A stretch of DNA of 64,000 nucleotides from Caryophanales bacterium (GCA_012840465.1 DULJ01000056.1:62001-126000); one strand, 5' to 3'. Positions 21,993 through 31,387 are shown, numbered from the stretch's first letter. Translations and numbers: made by a program. Notes: generated by a model from the letters alone, not told the origin.

Positions 21993-22970
21993 TTAAGCAT
22001 TCACTTTTACTTTCTTGAATTCCTCAATTAAAAGGGGAACAACTTCAAAAAGATCGCCAACAATACCATAATCCGCCACATTAAAGATGTTTGCCTCAGG
22101 GTCTTTATTAATAGCAACGATGACCTTTGAGTTAGACATTCCTGCAAGATGCTGGATTGCCCCAGAGATCCCACATGCAATATACAAATCAGGCGTTACT
22201 ACCTTACCCGTTTGGCCGATTTGCAGGGAGTAATCGCAATAATCAGCATCACATGCACCACGTGAAGCTCCGACAGCCCCACCTAATAAATTCGCTAATT
22301 CTTTAAGTGTATTCATACCATCTGCGTTTTTTACACCGCGCCCGCCTGCTACGATTACTTTCGCTTCAGACAGGTCAACCCCTTCAGACGCTTTACGGAC
22401 TACGTCTTTAATGATAGAACGTAAGTCTTTAATATCAACCGCAAGCGATGTAACATCACCTGTACGTGATTCATCTTTTTCAAGCGGTTGAATATTGTTT
22501 GGACGGATCGTCGCGAAAATAACACCATCTGTTACGATTTTCTTTTCAAAAGCCTTACCGGAATAGATCGGGCGTGTAAAAACAACATTTCCCCCAGTTA
22601 CCTCTACATTGACACAGTCAGATACAAGTCCTGTGCCTAGCTTAGAAGCAATTTTCGGTGACAAATCTTTTCCTAAAGCCGTATGCCCTAACACAATTCC
22701 TTCCGGATTTTCCGCATCTACCACGGCAAGTAAAGCTTGAGCATAGCCATCAGGTGTATAATTTTTAACCTGTTCATTTTCAACAGTTACAACGCGATCT
22801 GCTCCGTATTGGATCATTGCCGTACCTAGATCACCGACAGTTTCACCAATTAATACGGCTACAACTTCTCCGCCTTCTGCTATTAATTTACCGGCAGCAA
22901 CCGCTTCATACGATACATTACGTAAATTGCCTTCACGAACTTCCCCTAAAACTAATACTTTTCTAGCCAT
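21993..22970 (-). CDS. etfA: Electron transfer flavoprotein alpha subunit
   Basis: FAD-carrying subunit that takes electrons from acyl-CoA dehydrogenases to the respiratory chain. 325 residues. The C-terminal FAD-binding signature runs from AGGRGVKNADG through GASRGACDADYC and YIACGISGAIQHLAGM, near residues 205-285. It starts 16 bases after etfB and forms the EtfAB heterodimer. Part of the fatty-acid degradation operon fadB-etfB-etfA. Confidence 0.97.
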   Translation of the reverse strand: MARKVLVLGEVREGNLRNVSYEAVAAGKLIAEGGEVVAVLIGETVGDLGTAMIQYGADRVVTVENEQVKNYTPDGYAQALLAVVDAENPEGIVLGHTALGKDLSPKIASKLGTGLVSDCVNVEVTGGNVVFTRPIYSGKAFEKKIVTDGVIFATIRPNNIQPLEKDESRTGDVTSLAVDIKDLRSIIKDVVRKASEGVDLSEAKVIVAGGRGVKNADGMNTLKELANLLGGAVGASRGACDADYCDYSLQIGQTGKVVTPDLYIACGISGAIQHLAGMSNSKVIVAINKDPEANIFNVADYGIVGDLFEVVPLLIEEFKKVKVNA

Positions 22971-22986
22971 AACTTTCTCCCCCCAC

Positions 22987-23760
22987 CTATATTACTTTCG
23001 CTTCAGTTTGTAGTAATTTGACTAATTCTTTCGCTTGGTCGCCTAAATCACCTGCAAGGATTTTTCCTGTTCCTTTTGTTGGTGGTAAATAGATTTCAAG
23101 TGTTTTCGTTTTAGCTAGGACATCATCTTCATCAATGTCCAAGTCATCTAATTCAAGCTCTTCTAATGGCTTTTTCTTTGCTTTCATAATACCTGGTAAA
23201 GATGGATAGCGCGGCTCATTTAATCCTTGTTGTGCGGTAACAAGAAGTGGTAAAGCCGTTTCTACTACTTCACTATCCCCTTCAACATCACGTATTAATG
23301 TCGCTTTATTTCCATCAATATCAATTTTTGTTATTGTCGTAACGTAATTAATATTTAAAGCATCGGCGAGACGAGGACCAACCTGTCCAGATCCACTGTC
23401 AATAGCAACGTTTCCTCCAAGGATAATGTCAAATTCTTTGTCCTTGAAAAATTCAGAAAGTACGGCAGCTGTTGTATATTGATCGCCATTTTCAACATCG
23501 TCTTCAATGTTGATTAAGACAGCTTTATCGGCTCCCATTGCCAAGGCAGTGCGTAGTTCTTTTTCAGAATCTTCATTTCCAATCGTAACAACGGTTACTT
23601 CACCGCCATGTTTGTCCTTAAGCTGAATAGCTTCTTCAAGCGCATATTCATCATAGGGGTTAATTATAAATTCAGCACCATCTTCACTAATCTTGCCATT
23701 GTTGATTGTGATTTTTTCTTCTGTGTCGAATGTTCTTTTCATTAATACATAAATATTCAT
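22987..23760 (-). CDS. etfB: Electron transfer flavoprotein beta subunit
   Basis: AMP-binding partner of EtfA, 257 residues. The ETF beta signature is seen in TVVTIGNEDSEKELRTALAMGADKAVLI and in VTAQQGLNEPRYPSLPGIMKAKKK, which carries the recognition loop for dehydrogenases. Good GGAGGGAACT ribosome site. A 73-base gap separates it from fadB and contains a 14-base perfect palindrome that may be an operator. Confidence 0.97.
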   Translation of the reverse strand: MNIYVLMKRTFDTEEKITINNGKISEDGAEFIINPYDEYALEEAIQLKDKHGGEVTVVTIGNEDSEKELRTALAMGADKAVLINIEDDVENGDQYTTAAVLSEFFKDKEFDIILGGNVAIDSGSGQVGPRLADALNINYVTTITKIDIDGNKATLIRDVEGDSEVVETALPLLVTAQQGLNEPRYPSLPGIMKAKKKPLEELELDDLDIDEDDVLAKTKTLEIYLPPTKGTGKILAGDLGDQAKELVKLLQTEAKVI

Positions 23761-23800
23761 TAATAGTTCCCTCCCTATAGTATAAATCCTGGCACATCAT

Positions 23801-23814
23801 TGAGCGATCGCTCA
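23801..23814. promoter_or_regulatory. 14-bp perfect palindrome between fadB and etfB
   Basis: TGAGCGATCGCTCA is GC-rich against an AT-rich background and reads the same on both strands. Its half-site TGA.CGA loosely resembles the TGAATGA half-site of FadR boxes, but without the four-base spacer of the B. subtilis box. A TetR-family operator is a reasonable guess; a short hairpin is the alternative. Confidence 0.45.
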
Positions 23815-23833
23815 CCTTTTGTCGATAAAAAAC

Positions 23834-24607
23834 CTATCGTCCTTTAAATTCAGGGACCCGCTTTTCAAGGAATGCATTAATTCCCTCTTTTGCATCCACG
23901 GATACAAATACTTCCCCAAATAAAGTTGCTTCCCTTTCAACACCTTGTTCGAATAAACCACCTTTAGCATACTGGAGTAATTCAATCGCTGCTTTCAATG
24001 AAATTGGACTTTTAGCGGCAACTTTTTTTGCTAATTTATTTGCTTCGTCAAATAAATTTTCCTCTGGATAGGCATGATTCACCAGTCCAAGCTCGGCAGC
24101 TTGTCTTCCTGAAATTGGTTCACTTGTAAACATCATCTCCGCTGCTTTCGGCATTCCAACAAGACGTGGTAAACGTTGCGTCCCAGCAAACCCTGGAACT
24201 AAACCTAATTGTAGTTCCGGCAGACCAAGCTTCGCATTTTCACCTGCCAAACGAATATGACAGCACATCGCAAGCTCTAAACCACCGCCAAGAGCTGCTC
24301 CATGAATTGCTGCAATAACCGGCTTAGAAAAGTTCTCGATGCGATTAAAAATTCGTTGACCCCTTTGTGCCAACTCTTTGAAGTCTTGCGCTGTTTCTAT
24401 TTCTGTAAACTCCTTAATGTCAGCACCAGCTGAGAAGAATTTGCCCTCTCCTTTCATTAAGAGGACTCTAACATCTTCATTCGCTTCCACTTCATCCATT
24501 ACAATTGAAAGCTCTTTCAAAACTTGTGCCGCTAAAGCGTTTGCAGGCGGTCTGTTTAAAGTAATTATAGCAACCTTCTCTTCAATTTGTACAGTAAAAA
24601 AGTCCAT
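23834..24607 (-). CDS. fadB: Enoyl-CoA hydratase
   Basis: Crotonase-fold enzyme of beta-oxidation, 257 residues. The oxyanion-hole and catalytic segments are FFSAGADIKEF near residue 60, AAIHGAALGGGLELAMCCHIR near residues 100-120 and PELQLGLVPGFAGTQRLPR near residues 130-150; the two catalytic glutamates sit in these. The first gene of fadB-etfBA here, with its own promoter. In B. subtilis fadR and lcfA precede it; here only a fragment of lcfA remains. Confidence 0.93.
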   Translation of the reverse strand: MDFFTVQIEEKVAIITLNRPPANALAAQVLKELSIVMDEVEANEDVRVLLMKGEGKFFSAGADIKEFTEIETAQDFKELAQRGQRIFNRIENFSKPVIAAIHGAALGGGLELAMCCHIRLAGENAKLGLPELQLGLVPGFAGTQRLPRLVGMPKAAEMMFTSEPISGRQAAELGLVNHAYPEENLFDEANKLAKKVAAKSPISLKAAIELLQYAKGGLFEQGVEREATLFGEVFVSVDAKEGINAFLEKRVPEFKGR

Positions 24608-24681
24608 TAATGTAATTCCTCCCCATCCCTAAGAGTTTCTAATGTTTACATTTAATGCTTAAAATTTAACACCCATACATA

Positions 24682-24710
24682 ATTTTAATGTAGCGTCGTA
24701 AAACTGTCAA
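24682..24710 (-). promoter_or_regulatory. SigA-type promoter of fadB-etfBA
   Basis: Minus-strand -35 TTGACA (24705-24710), 17-base spacer, -10 TAAAAT (24682-24687). Placed between the acyl-CoA synthetase remnant and fadB, so the operon is transcribed independently of the lost upstream genes. No FadR-like box was seen near it. Confidence 0.85.
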
Positions 24711-24731
24711 TATTCCCACTATTCGGAATGG

Positions 24732-24757
24732 ACCTGAACAACCTAAGTTGTTCAGGT
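24732..24757. terminator. Hairpin at the end of the lcfA remnant
   Basis: Perfect 11-base arms ACCTGAACAAC / GTTGTTCAGGT with loop CTAA; includes the remnant stop codon. No T-run on the minus strand, but TTTGTTT follows on the plus strand. Confidence 0.55.
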
Positions 24758-24817
24758 TTGTTTATTAGCTTCTTCTGCTAGTACACGCCTTAAAATTTTT
24801 CCTTCTATTTCACGTGG
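24752..24817 (-). pseudogene. lcfA: 3' remnant of a long-chain acyl-CoA synthetase gene
   Basis: The minus strand encodes PREIEGKILRRVLAEEANKQ and one more residue before TGA. The GKILRRVL motif is the conserved C-terminal lysine region of AMP-forming acyl-CoA ligases (the GK lysine is catalytic). Only the last 21 codons survive. No start codon or ribosome site precedes them. Upstream sequence changes at once into a fragment of the structured repeat seen at 21436-21572. In B. subtilis lcfA-fadR precede fadB, so this is the scar of a deletion that also removed fadR. Confidence 0.75.
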
Positions 24818-24822
24818 CTAGA

Positions 24823-24847
24823 TAATTAAATTCGCCTTGGCGTATTT
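24823..24847. repeat. Fragment of the trxA-uvrC structured element
   Basis: TAATTAAATTCGCCTTGGCG plus TATTT matches 21436-21460 at 24 of 25 positions. It borders the lcfA remnant by five bases. Confidence 0.75.
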
Positions 24848-24880
24848 GATAAAAGAGGAGCAGCCGTGCCCCCCTTGCCT

Positions 24881-24967
24881 TTAAGCGTTCAAAATCCAAT
24901 AAAATAATCCGATAATGAAAAATAATCCGCAAACAATCATTAATATTTTGGCAAGCCTCTCCAGCAA
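24881..24967 (-). CDS. 28-residue single-pass membrane peptide
   Basis: TTG start at 24965-24967 preceded by GAGGAG at suitable spacing, stop at 24881-24883. The peptide begins MLERLAKILMIVCGLFF and ends YWILNA. A short basic amphipathic head is followed by one hydrophobic helix, the usual plan of small bacterial membrane peptides. It starts 22 bases downstream of the yshE stop, on the same strand. I do not recognise a named family. Support is ribosome site plus composition only. Confidence 0.5.
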   Translation of the reverse strand: MLERLAKILMIVCGLFFIIGLFYWILNA

Positions 24968-24989
24968 CCTTGTTCACTCCTCTTTTCGA

Positions 24990-25400
24990 TCAGGCCATAA
25001 TACCGGCACCGATTACATACGATAATCCGATAGATAGGATCATGGCAATAAATCCGACAGCTTGGTTTCCTTTTTCAATTTCCTCATCAATATTAAATTT
25101 TGGAGTTAAAAATTCAAAAATAAAATAACCGACTAACAATAAAATAAATCCATATAATCCCCATAAGAGCATCGTAACTAAGGAATCATTATGCAAAATC
25201 GAGAAGCGAAATATATTGGCAATCCCAAATATTTTTCCGCCCGTTGCCATAGCAACAGCGAGATTCCCATTTTTGATTTCTTCCATATTTTTATATTTAG
25301 TTACAAGCTCAAAAATAGAAAGGAAGACAATGAGTGATAAAACTACCACACTATAATTCGCTGCCGTCAGCACATAATTGTTTTCCCAAAAAGTATTCAT
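24990..25400 (-). CDS. yshE: DUF350 family membrane protein YshE
   Basis: 136 residues with four transmembrane segments (about 13-33, 50-68, 75-95, 115-135). The hydrophilic loops carry ATGGKIFGIANIF and EEIEKGNQAVGFIAM, characteristic of the DUF350 family, which is an internal duplication of a two-helix unit. Follows mutS2 by 26 bases as in B. subtilis and is probably co-transcribed. Function unknown. Confidence 0.85.
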   Translation of the reverse strand: MNTFWENNYVLTAANYSVVVLSLIVFLSIFELVTKYKNMEEIKNGNLAVAMATGGKIFGIANIFRFSILHNDSLVTMLLWGLYGFILLLVGYFIFEFLTPKFNIDEEIEKGNQAVGFIAMILSIGLSYVIGAGIMA

Positions 25401-25426
25401 GAACGACCTCTCCCTAAAGCGTTACC

Positions 25427-27784
25427 TTATTTTAATTCCACGTAAGTCATGCCGCTACCGCCTTCCGCCATCCCACCGAGGCGATATGCTTTTACATGAC
25501 GATGGGTTTTCAGGAAGTCATGCACCCCTTTACGAAGGGCACCCGTACCTTTGCCATGGATAATCGATACACTTGGATAACCTGCTAGAAGTGCATCATC
25601 AATATATTTTTCCACCATTAAAACAGCATTCTCATACCGTTCACCACGGAGATCCAATTCAGGTTTGACGTGATGATCTGAACCTCTAATGGTTGCCAGC
25701 GGTTTTGTTGCAACTGGAGTCGGACGACTTATATATTCAAGATCTTTTTCTTTCACCTTCATTTTTAGAATTCCAATTTGTACTTGGAATTCCCCGTCAC
25801 TAATCCTATCAACAATATAGCCTCTTTGGTCAAGGCTTAGAACCTTCACTTCATCACCAGGAAGAAGCTGTTGCTTCGCTTTTTGCTTTTGAATCACTTT
25901 TTTATTTTTCTGTAATGTTGGTACTGCTTCCTCTAATCTTTTACGCGCTTCAATTAATTCATGTTCTTTCACAGCTTGGGTCGCATTATATTTCATTTTG
26001 CGTAAATCTTTAATGATCGCTTCGGCTTCACCTTTGGCTTGGTCAATGGCTTTTTTAGCATCTTCCTCTGCTTTTTCTAAGACTTTATCGCGTTCTTCGT
26101 AGAAGGCAATGATTTGTTTTTGCAATTCTTGGTGAAGATCCTCGGCATCATTCCGAATCTCTTCCGCTTCAGACCATTCTTCTTCTGCTTGCTTCTTCGA
26201 TTCTTCAAGCGATGCAATCATGTTTTCAACCTTGTTCGTTTCCTGACTTACATACCCTTTTGCATTTTCAATAACATGCTGTGAAAGTCCTAAACGTTTC
26301 GAAATTTCAAAAGCATTACTTCGGCCAGGAACCCCTAATAGCAAGCGGTAAGTAGGACTTAATGTCTCAACGTCAAATTCAACACTTGCATTGATCACAC
26401 CGGAACGGTTATAGCCATAGGCTTTTAGTTCCGGATAATGTGTAGTTGCAACGACTTTGGCACCGCGGTTATAGACATCATCCAAAATGGCAATCGCTAA
26501 CGCTGCCCCTTCCTGAGGATCCGTTCCTGCCCCTAATTCGTCAAACAAAACAAGGCTGTTTGCATCGGCCTGTTTCAGGATTTCAACAATATTTGTCATA
26601 TGAGAGGAGAACGTACTTAAACTTTGTTCAATCGATTGTTCATCACCAATATCGGCAAATACGGAAGAAAAGACTGTCATTTCAGACCCATCCAAAGCTG
26701 GGATTTGTAATCCGGCTTGCGCCATTAAAGTTAATAACCCTAGTGTCTTTAACGTAACTGTTTTACCACCTGTATTGGGACCAGTAATTACAATCGCTGA
26801 ATAATCTTCTCCAAGAATGATATCATTAGGTACAACCTGTTTACTATCTATTAATGGGTGTCGTGCTTTAAATAATCTGATTCTGCCTTCTCTATTCATT
26901 TTAGGCATGGAGGCTTTTGTTTTCTGACCATAGGAGGCTTTTGCAAACATAAAATCAATTTCAGTTAGAATCTTGACATTATGAAGCATGGACTCCGCAT
27001 CTTCAGCAACATATAGTGTAAGTTCATGCAAGATTCTGTCTACCTCTTGTTTTTCTTTGGCTCTTGCTTCCTGTAATGTGTTATTTAAGTCAACGACGGC
27101 CTGCGGTTCTATAAAAAGCGTTGCACCCGATGCGGACTGGTCATGGACTATTCCCCCGTATGCGCTACGATATTCTTGCTTGACCGGAATTACAAATCGA
27201 TCATTTCGAATGGTAATAATCGCATCTGACAGCATTTTTTGCGCGTTCGACGATCTTATCATATTTTCTAGCTTTTCACGTATTCTTGATTCAGCCGAGC
27301 GCAATGTTTGGCGGATGCTTCGTAATTTATCGCTGGCACCGTCCATTACATGTCCATGGTCATCAATACAATTTTTTATTTTTCTCTCTAACTCTGTTAA
27401 GGTGATAAGTTGTTCGATATAGCTACTTAAAATCGGAAGTTCAACTCCAGCTTCGACCATTCCTTCTATAAAGTGCTTTATTTGCCGTCCGCCATATATA
27501 GTGCTCGCAATATCCAATAATTCACTGGCACTTAAATCACCGCCAATTTGGGCTCTTTTTAAACTGGGGCGAACATCAAAAATACCGCCTAGCGGGACTT
27601 GTCCTTTAAGTCGTAATACTTTGGCTGCCTCATCTGTTTCTTCTTGCCATTTAACAACTTCTTCAAAATCAAAGGAAGGCAATATAGTTTCTGCCTTCTC
27701 CTTACCCAAGGATGAGGCGGCATGTTTCATTAATGCTTCTCTAATCTTTTCAAACTCTAATATGCGTAGTACGCGTTTATTCAC
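25427..27784 (-). CDS. mutS2: Endonuclease MutS2
   Basis: MutS-like ATPase, 785 residues, involved in suppressing homologous recombination and in rescuing collided ribosomes in B. subtilis. Walker A is GPNTGGKT near residue 335, Walker [13 protein letters not shown] near 410. A long coiled coil covers about 515-625. The C-terminal Smr nuclease domain has LDLRGERY and [21 protein letters not shown] start at 27782-27784 with AGGAGG upstream. The mismatch-recognition domain of MutS is absent, as usual for MutS2. Confidence 0.97.
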   Translation of the reverse strand: MNKRVLRILEFEKIREALMKHAASSLGKEKAETILPSFDFEEVVKWQEETDEAAKVLRLKGQVPLGGIFDVRPSLKRAQIGGDLSASELLDIASTIYGGRQIKHFIEGMVEAGVELPILSSYIEQLITLTELERKIKNCIDDHGHVMDGASDKLRSIRQTLRSAESRIREKLENMIRSSNAQKMLSDAIITIRNDRFVIPVKQEYRSAYGGIVHDQSASGATLFIEPQAVVDLNNTLQEARAKEKQEVDRILHELTLYVAEDAESMLHNVKILTEIDFMFAKASYGQKTKASMPKMNREGRIRLFKARHPLIDSKQVVPNDIILGEDYSAIVITGPNTGGKTVTLKTLGLLTLMAQAGLQIPALDGSEMTVFSSVFADIGDEQSIEQSLSTFSSHMTNIVEILKQADANSLVLFDELGAGTDPQEGAALAIAILDDVYNRGAKVVATTHYPELKAYGYNRSGVINASVEFDVETLSPTYRLLLGVPGRSNAFEISKRLGLSQHVIENAKGYVSQETNKVENMIASLEESKKQAEEEWSEAEEIRNDAEDLHQELQKQIIAFYEERDKVLEKAEEDAKKAIDQAKGEAEAIIKDLRKMKYNATQAVKEHELIEARKRLEEAVPTLQKNKKVIQKQKAKQQLLPGDEVKVLSLDQRGYIVDRISDGEFQVQIGILKMKVKEKDLEYISRPTPVATKPLATIRGSDHHVKPELDLRGERYENAVLMVEKYIDDALLAGYPSVSIIHGKGTGALRKGVHDFLKTHRHVKAYRLGGMAEGGSGMTYVELK

Positions 27785-27810
27785 TAATCATTTCCTCCTG
27801 TACAATCAAC

Positions 27811-29532
27811 TTAGTGATTGCGGTTTAAAAATTCCTTAAGTTCCCCGATCGACCAAGCATTTAGAATGTTCTCTTTCTTGAGCCAGCCACGTCTAGCCGT
27901 AGCTACTCCTATTTCCATATGCTCCAATGTGTCAATTTGATGGGCATCTGTATTGATTACTAGCTTTACACCTGCTTCTTGTGCTTTTTTCAACCATTCA
28001 GCTGATAAATCCAACCGATATGGATTCGCATTACATTCAAGGGCGGTATTCGTCTTTTTCGCTATTTCAATCAACATCTCTAAATCAACATCATATCCTT
28101 GCCTTTTTCCAAGCAATCGTCCAGTTGGATGGGCAATGATATCTACATGATGACTTTCCAACGCCTGAATAAGACGGTTCATAATCTTTTCCCTACCTTG
28201 AGAAAAACTGGAATGGATAGCACCAATCACAATATCCATTTCTTTTAATACTTCATCATCATAATCAAGGGTTGCATCCGGTAATATATCCATTTCGACG
28301 CCCGCAAGAATCGTGATATCATCATATAATTCATTCAATCTGTTAATTTCTTTGCGCTGTTCACGCAAGCGCTCCGGTGTTAAGCCATTGGCTACCTTTA
28401 AATATTGAGAATGATCGGTTATCGCAATATAAGAATATCCTTTTTTTCTTGCTGCCTCCACCATTTCTTGAATGGAATAGGCCCCATCACTCCATGTTGT
28501 ATGCATATGGAGATCGCCTTTAATGTCAAGAACTGTAAGAAAAGTGATCTTTCCTTCTTGGGAGGCTTCAACCTCACCTTGGTCCTCTCTCATTTCTGGA
28601 GGAATAAATTGTAGCCCAAAATGCTGAAAAAACTCTTCCTCTGTATCAAACGTCTGTAACTCGCCTGTTTCAACCACTTCGACCCCATATTCGCTAATTT
28701 TCTCACCGCGTTCCTTTGCAAGTTGGCGCATTTTGACATTATGCTCTTTTGAACCAGTGAAATGGTGAAGTGTTGTTGCGTAACTTTCAGGCTCCACCAT
28801 CCTGAAGTCAACCGACACATCATAGTCGTATTTTAATACAACAGAAACCTTTGTGTCCCCGCTTGCTATCGTTTCTGAGACATGTTCAAGCTCCAAAAGT
28901 TGTTCCCGAACAGCCGCTGGATTCGTAGTTGCAATAATAAAATCCAAGTCCTTAATCGTTTCTTTCATTCTTCTTAGACTGCCTGCTCGTGAAAAGCGGA
29001 TAACATCACTCATCTTACCTAATTGAGCTTCTATCTCTGCAGCAATCGGGAGCATATACCATATCGGTAAACGGTCAGGGCGCTTTCCTATTTCTTCAAT
29101 TGCTGCCAAGATTTTTTCCTCTGTCTTTTTCCCAAATCCCGCTAACGCTTGCACCTTATTTTCTACGCAATATTTCTTTAATGACTGTGCGTCCGTGACA
29201 TTTAATTCTTGATAAAGTTTAGCAATCTTCTTCCCGCCAAGGCCCGGAAGGTTTAATAATGGGATCAATCCCTTTGGAACCTGTTCACTCAGTTCATCCA
29301 ACACACTTGACTTACCTGTATCCAACAGCTCCTGAATGACAGCTCTTGTTCCCTTACCAATCCCTTTTATTTTTGAAAAATCATCAATGTCAGAAAGGCT
29401 GCGCTCATCCCCTTCTAAAGCAGCTGCAGCTTTTCGATATGCCGATATTTTAAACGGATTTTCACCTTTTATTTCTAAATATAAAGCAATCATTTCTAGA
29501 GTTTTAATAATATCTTTTTTATTGATCTCCAT
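27811..29532 (-). CDS. polX: DNA polymerase/3'-5' exonuclease PolX
   Basis: Family X repair polymerase, 573 residues. N-terminal helix-hairpin-helix domains (KIKGIGKGTRAVIQELL and LPGLGGKKIAKLY), palm with KDLDFIIAT, and a C-terminal PHP exonuclease domain with DLHMHTTWSDG, EMDILPDATLD and AHPTGRLLGKRQGYDVD. It fills gaps in base-excision repair. The ATG at 29530-29532 follows TAGGTGAT; a GTG three codons upstream is less likely. Known as yshC in B. subtilis; 26 bases upstream of mutS2. Confidence 0.95.
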   Translation of the reverse strand: MEINKKDIIKTLEMIALYLEIKGENPFKISAYRKAAAALEGDERSLSDIDDFSKIKGIGKGTRAVIQELLDTGKSSVLDELSEQVPKGLIPLLNLPGLGGKKIAKLYQELNVTDAQSLKKYCVENKVQALAGFGKKTEEKILAAIEEIGKRPDRLPIWYMLPIAAEIEAQLGKMSDVIRFSRAGSLRRMKETIKDLDFIIATTNPAAVREQLLELEHVSETIASGDTKVSVVLKYDYDVSVDFRMVEPESYATTLHHFTGSKEHNVKMRQLAKERGEKISEYGVEVVETGELQTFDTEEEFFQHFGLQFIPPEMREDQGEVEASQEGKITFLTVLDIKGDLHMHTTWSDGAYSIQEMVEAARKKGYSYIAITDHSQYLKVANGLTPERLREQRKEINRLNELYDDITILAGVEMDILPDATLDYDDEVLKEMDIVIGAIHSSFSQGREKIMNRLIQALESHHVDIIAHPTGRLLGKRQGYDVDLEMLIEIAKKTNTALECNANPYRLDLSAEWLKKAQEAGVKLVINTDAHQIDTLEHMEIGVATARRGWLKKENILNAWSIGELKEFLNRNH

Positions 29533-29602
29533 AGATATCACCTACTAATTCATTTTTAACAGGACAAACCCCCATGCATTTGGCATGGAGGACTCAATAA
29601 GG

Positions 29603-30151
29603 TTAGAAGTACGAAGCATCGGATTGTACCCATAACTCTTTTATTTTTCCCGAAACAATGGGAGTATGCTCGATAATCCCTTTTGCTAATACGGAATCAC
29701 CCATGATGGACTGAACAGACTCGATTGGTGTTAACGCGCCCAGATATAGTATAATGAAAACTACTAGATAGACTTCAACAAACCCTAAAGCACCGCCAAG
29801 CCAGCCGTTGATCGTACGTAATATAGGCAAATCTGCTAAAAAATTGAGCATTGAACCGACGATATGGAGCGTAATTTTTGTACCGCAAAATAAAACCGCA
29901 AATGCAATAGCCCGATAAAAAACAGCTTCCACATCAAAGGAATCAAATAATATGGAGAATACACTATCTGAAGATGGAGCCGGAAATGGTACCCAAAGTT
30001 TCAAAAATGGGGCTAAATCGTCGGAATATAAGTAAGCAACAATAATTGCCGCAATAAATCCTACAAAATAAACAATCTGTAAAATAAACCCTCTTCTAAA
30101 TCCAATGAAAAAGCCGATCACAAGGACTAAAAGTAAAACTAAATCAACCAT
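29603..30151 (-). CDS. yshB: CvpA family membrane protein
   Basis: Colicin V production-like membrane protein of 182 residues with four hydrophobic segments (MVDLVLLLVLVIGFFIGFRR, IVYFVGFIAAIIVAYLY, AIAFAVLFCGTKI, VEVYLVVFIILYLG). Loop region NWLGG-like INGWLGGALGF is the conserved CvpA motif. ATG at 30149-30151 preferred to a TTG nine codons upstream because the domain starts there. In B. subtilis zapA lies just upstream; here it is missing. Confidence 0.85.
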   Translation of the reverse strand: MVDLVLLLVLVIGFFIGFRRGFILQIVYFVGFIAAIIVAYLYSDDLAPFLKLWVPFPAPSSDSVFSILFDSFDVEAVFYRAIAFAVLFCGTKITLHIVGSMLNFLADLPILRTINGWLGGALGFVEVYLVVFIILYLGALTPIESVQSIMGDSVLAKGIIEHTPIVSGKIKELWVQSDASYF

Positions 30152-30187
30152 TGTTTGCTTTTTCCTCTTTCTTGTCAATTTTTTGTT

Positions 30188-30253
30188 AGAAGAACACGTA
30201 ATTTGCCCACAATGGCAAATTGCGATGTTTTTCTTATACTATAATCCATAAAC
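30188..30253. repeat. 65-bp hairpin repeat, copy 1
   Basis: Reverse complement of 40707-40771 with only a few mismatches. Core stem is GGCAAATT(A/G)C / G(C/T)AATTTGCC with loop CACAAT or its complement, flanked by ACACG and ATGTTTTTCTTATACTATAATCC. It lies between cvpA and rnhC, where zapA would be expected. The two copies differ mainly inside one stem arm. Confidence 0.85.
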
Positions 30254-30271
30254 TTTATACACCCTATAGTA

Positions 30272-30299
30272 TTAGAAAAGCACAAATTATCTATATAAT
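30272..30299 (+). promoter_or_regulatory. Possible promoter of rnhC
   Basis: TTAGAA, 16-base spacer, TATAAT (30294-30299), about 55 bases before the rnhC ATG. The -35 is weak. Confidence 0.45.
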
Positions 30300-30354
30300 G
30301 ATACCATGAATACAAACCATTTCAAAATTATATCCGTAAAAAGGAGAATCAGCG

Positions 30355-31320
30355 ATGTCGAATACGGTATTAACCTTTACAAAGGAAACCATCTATAAAA
30401 TGAAGGAGCATTATCAGAGTACGATAACAAATCAAAACCCGCCGGGAAGTGTATTTGTAGCAAAACCTAATGGATGTACGATCACAGCCTATAAATCTGG
30501 AAAAGTGCTGTTCCAAGGGAATGGAGCAAGTATAGAAGCGGCAAAGTGGGGCGCTAATGAACCTAGTCATAGCAGCGCTTCAAAGCCCTCAGCCACGAAA
30601 AAAAAGCGCATTACTGCTAATTCTGGAAAATATGCACCACCTCGGAATATTGGGCAATTATCCATCATTGGTTCGGATGAAGTCGGAACCGGAGACTATT
30701 TCGGACCGATTACGGTTACAGCCGCCTATGTTTCCAATGATAAAATTGAACTTTTAAAGGAATTAGGTGTTAAAGATTCCAAGGATTTAAATGATTCACA
30801 AATCACGAAGATTGCAGAGCAAATCATTCCAATCGTTCCACATAGTTTATTAATTTTAAGAAATGAAAAATATAATGAACTTGAACAAAGTGGAATGAAT
30901 CAAGGTAAGTTAAAAGCAATGTTACATAACCAAGCGATCAGTAAAGTACTTACGCGAGTAAAATCCGAAAATAAAGTAGACGGGATTTTAATTGATCAGT
31001 TTTGTCAGCCTGAAGTTTTCTTCAATTACTTAAAAGGCAAAAGCATCCCATGGAAATCGGGCGAAAATATTTACTTCAGTACAAAAGCAGAAGGGATTCA
31101 TATTGCCGTTGCCGCAGCATCGATTATTGCCAGATATGCATTTGTTAAAGAATTTGAAAAGCTTAGCAAGATGGTAGGGTTTGAACTGCCAAAAGGTGCG
31201 GGTCCAAAGGTTGACCAAAAAGCTGCGGAATTCATTAAAAAACATGGTGAAGCCTCTTTAACAAAAGTGGCAAAATTACACTTTGCCAATACTGGTAAGG
31301 CAAAACGTCTTATTAAATAA
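30355..31320 (+). CDS. rnhC: Ribonuclease HIII
   Basis: Removes RNA from RNA-DNA hybrids, 321 residues. N-terminal substrate-binding DUF3378 domain (about 1-85), linker rich in Ser/Lys, then the RNase HII-type catalytic domain. The DEXD acidic residues are in GSDEVGTGDYFGPI (near residue 104), and the later aspartates in VKDSKDLNDSQI and GILIDQF. AAAAGGAG ribosome site. On the plus strand, convergent with pheT. Confidence 0.96.
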   Translation: MSNTVLTFTKETIYKMKEHYQSTITNQNPPGSVFVAKPNGCTITAYKSGKVLFQGNGASIEAAKWGANEPSHSSASKPSATKKKRITANSGKYAPPRNIGQLSIIGSDEVGTGDYFGPITVTAAYVSNDKIELLKELGVKDSKDLNDSQITKIAEQIIPIVPHSLLILRNEKYNELEQSGMNQGKLKAMLHNQAISKVLTRVKSENKVDGILIDQFCQPEVFFNYLKGKSIPWKSGENIYFSTKAEGIHIAVAAASIIARYAFVKEFEKLSKMVGFELPKGAGPKVDQKAAEFIKKHGEASLTKVAKLHFANTGKAKRLIK

Positions 31321-31387
31321 CTTCTGTAAAGAATCGTTTTAAATTACCTACGAATACGGAGAAAAACAGGGTAATGAAATCCCCTCA

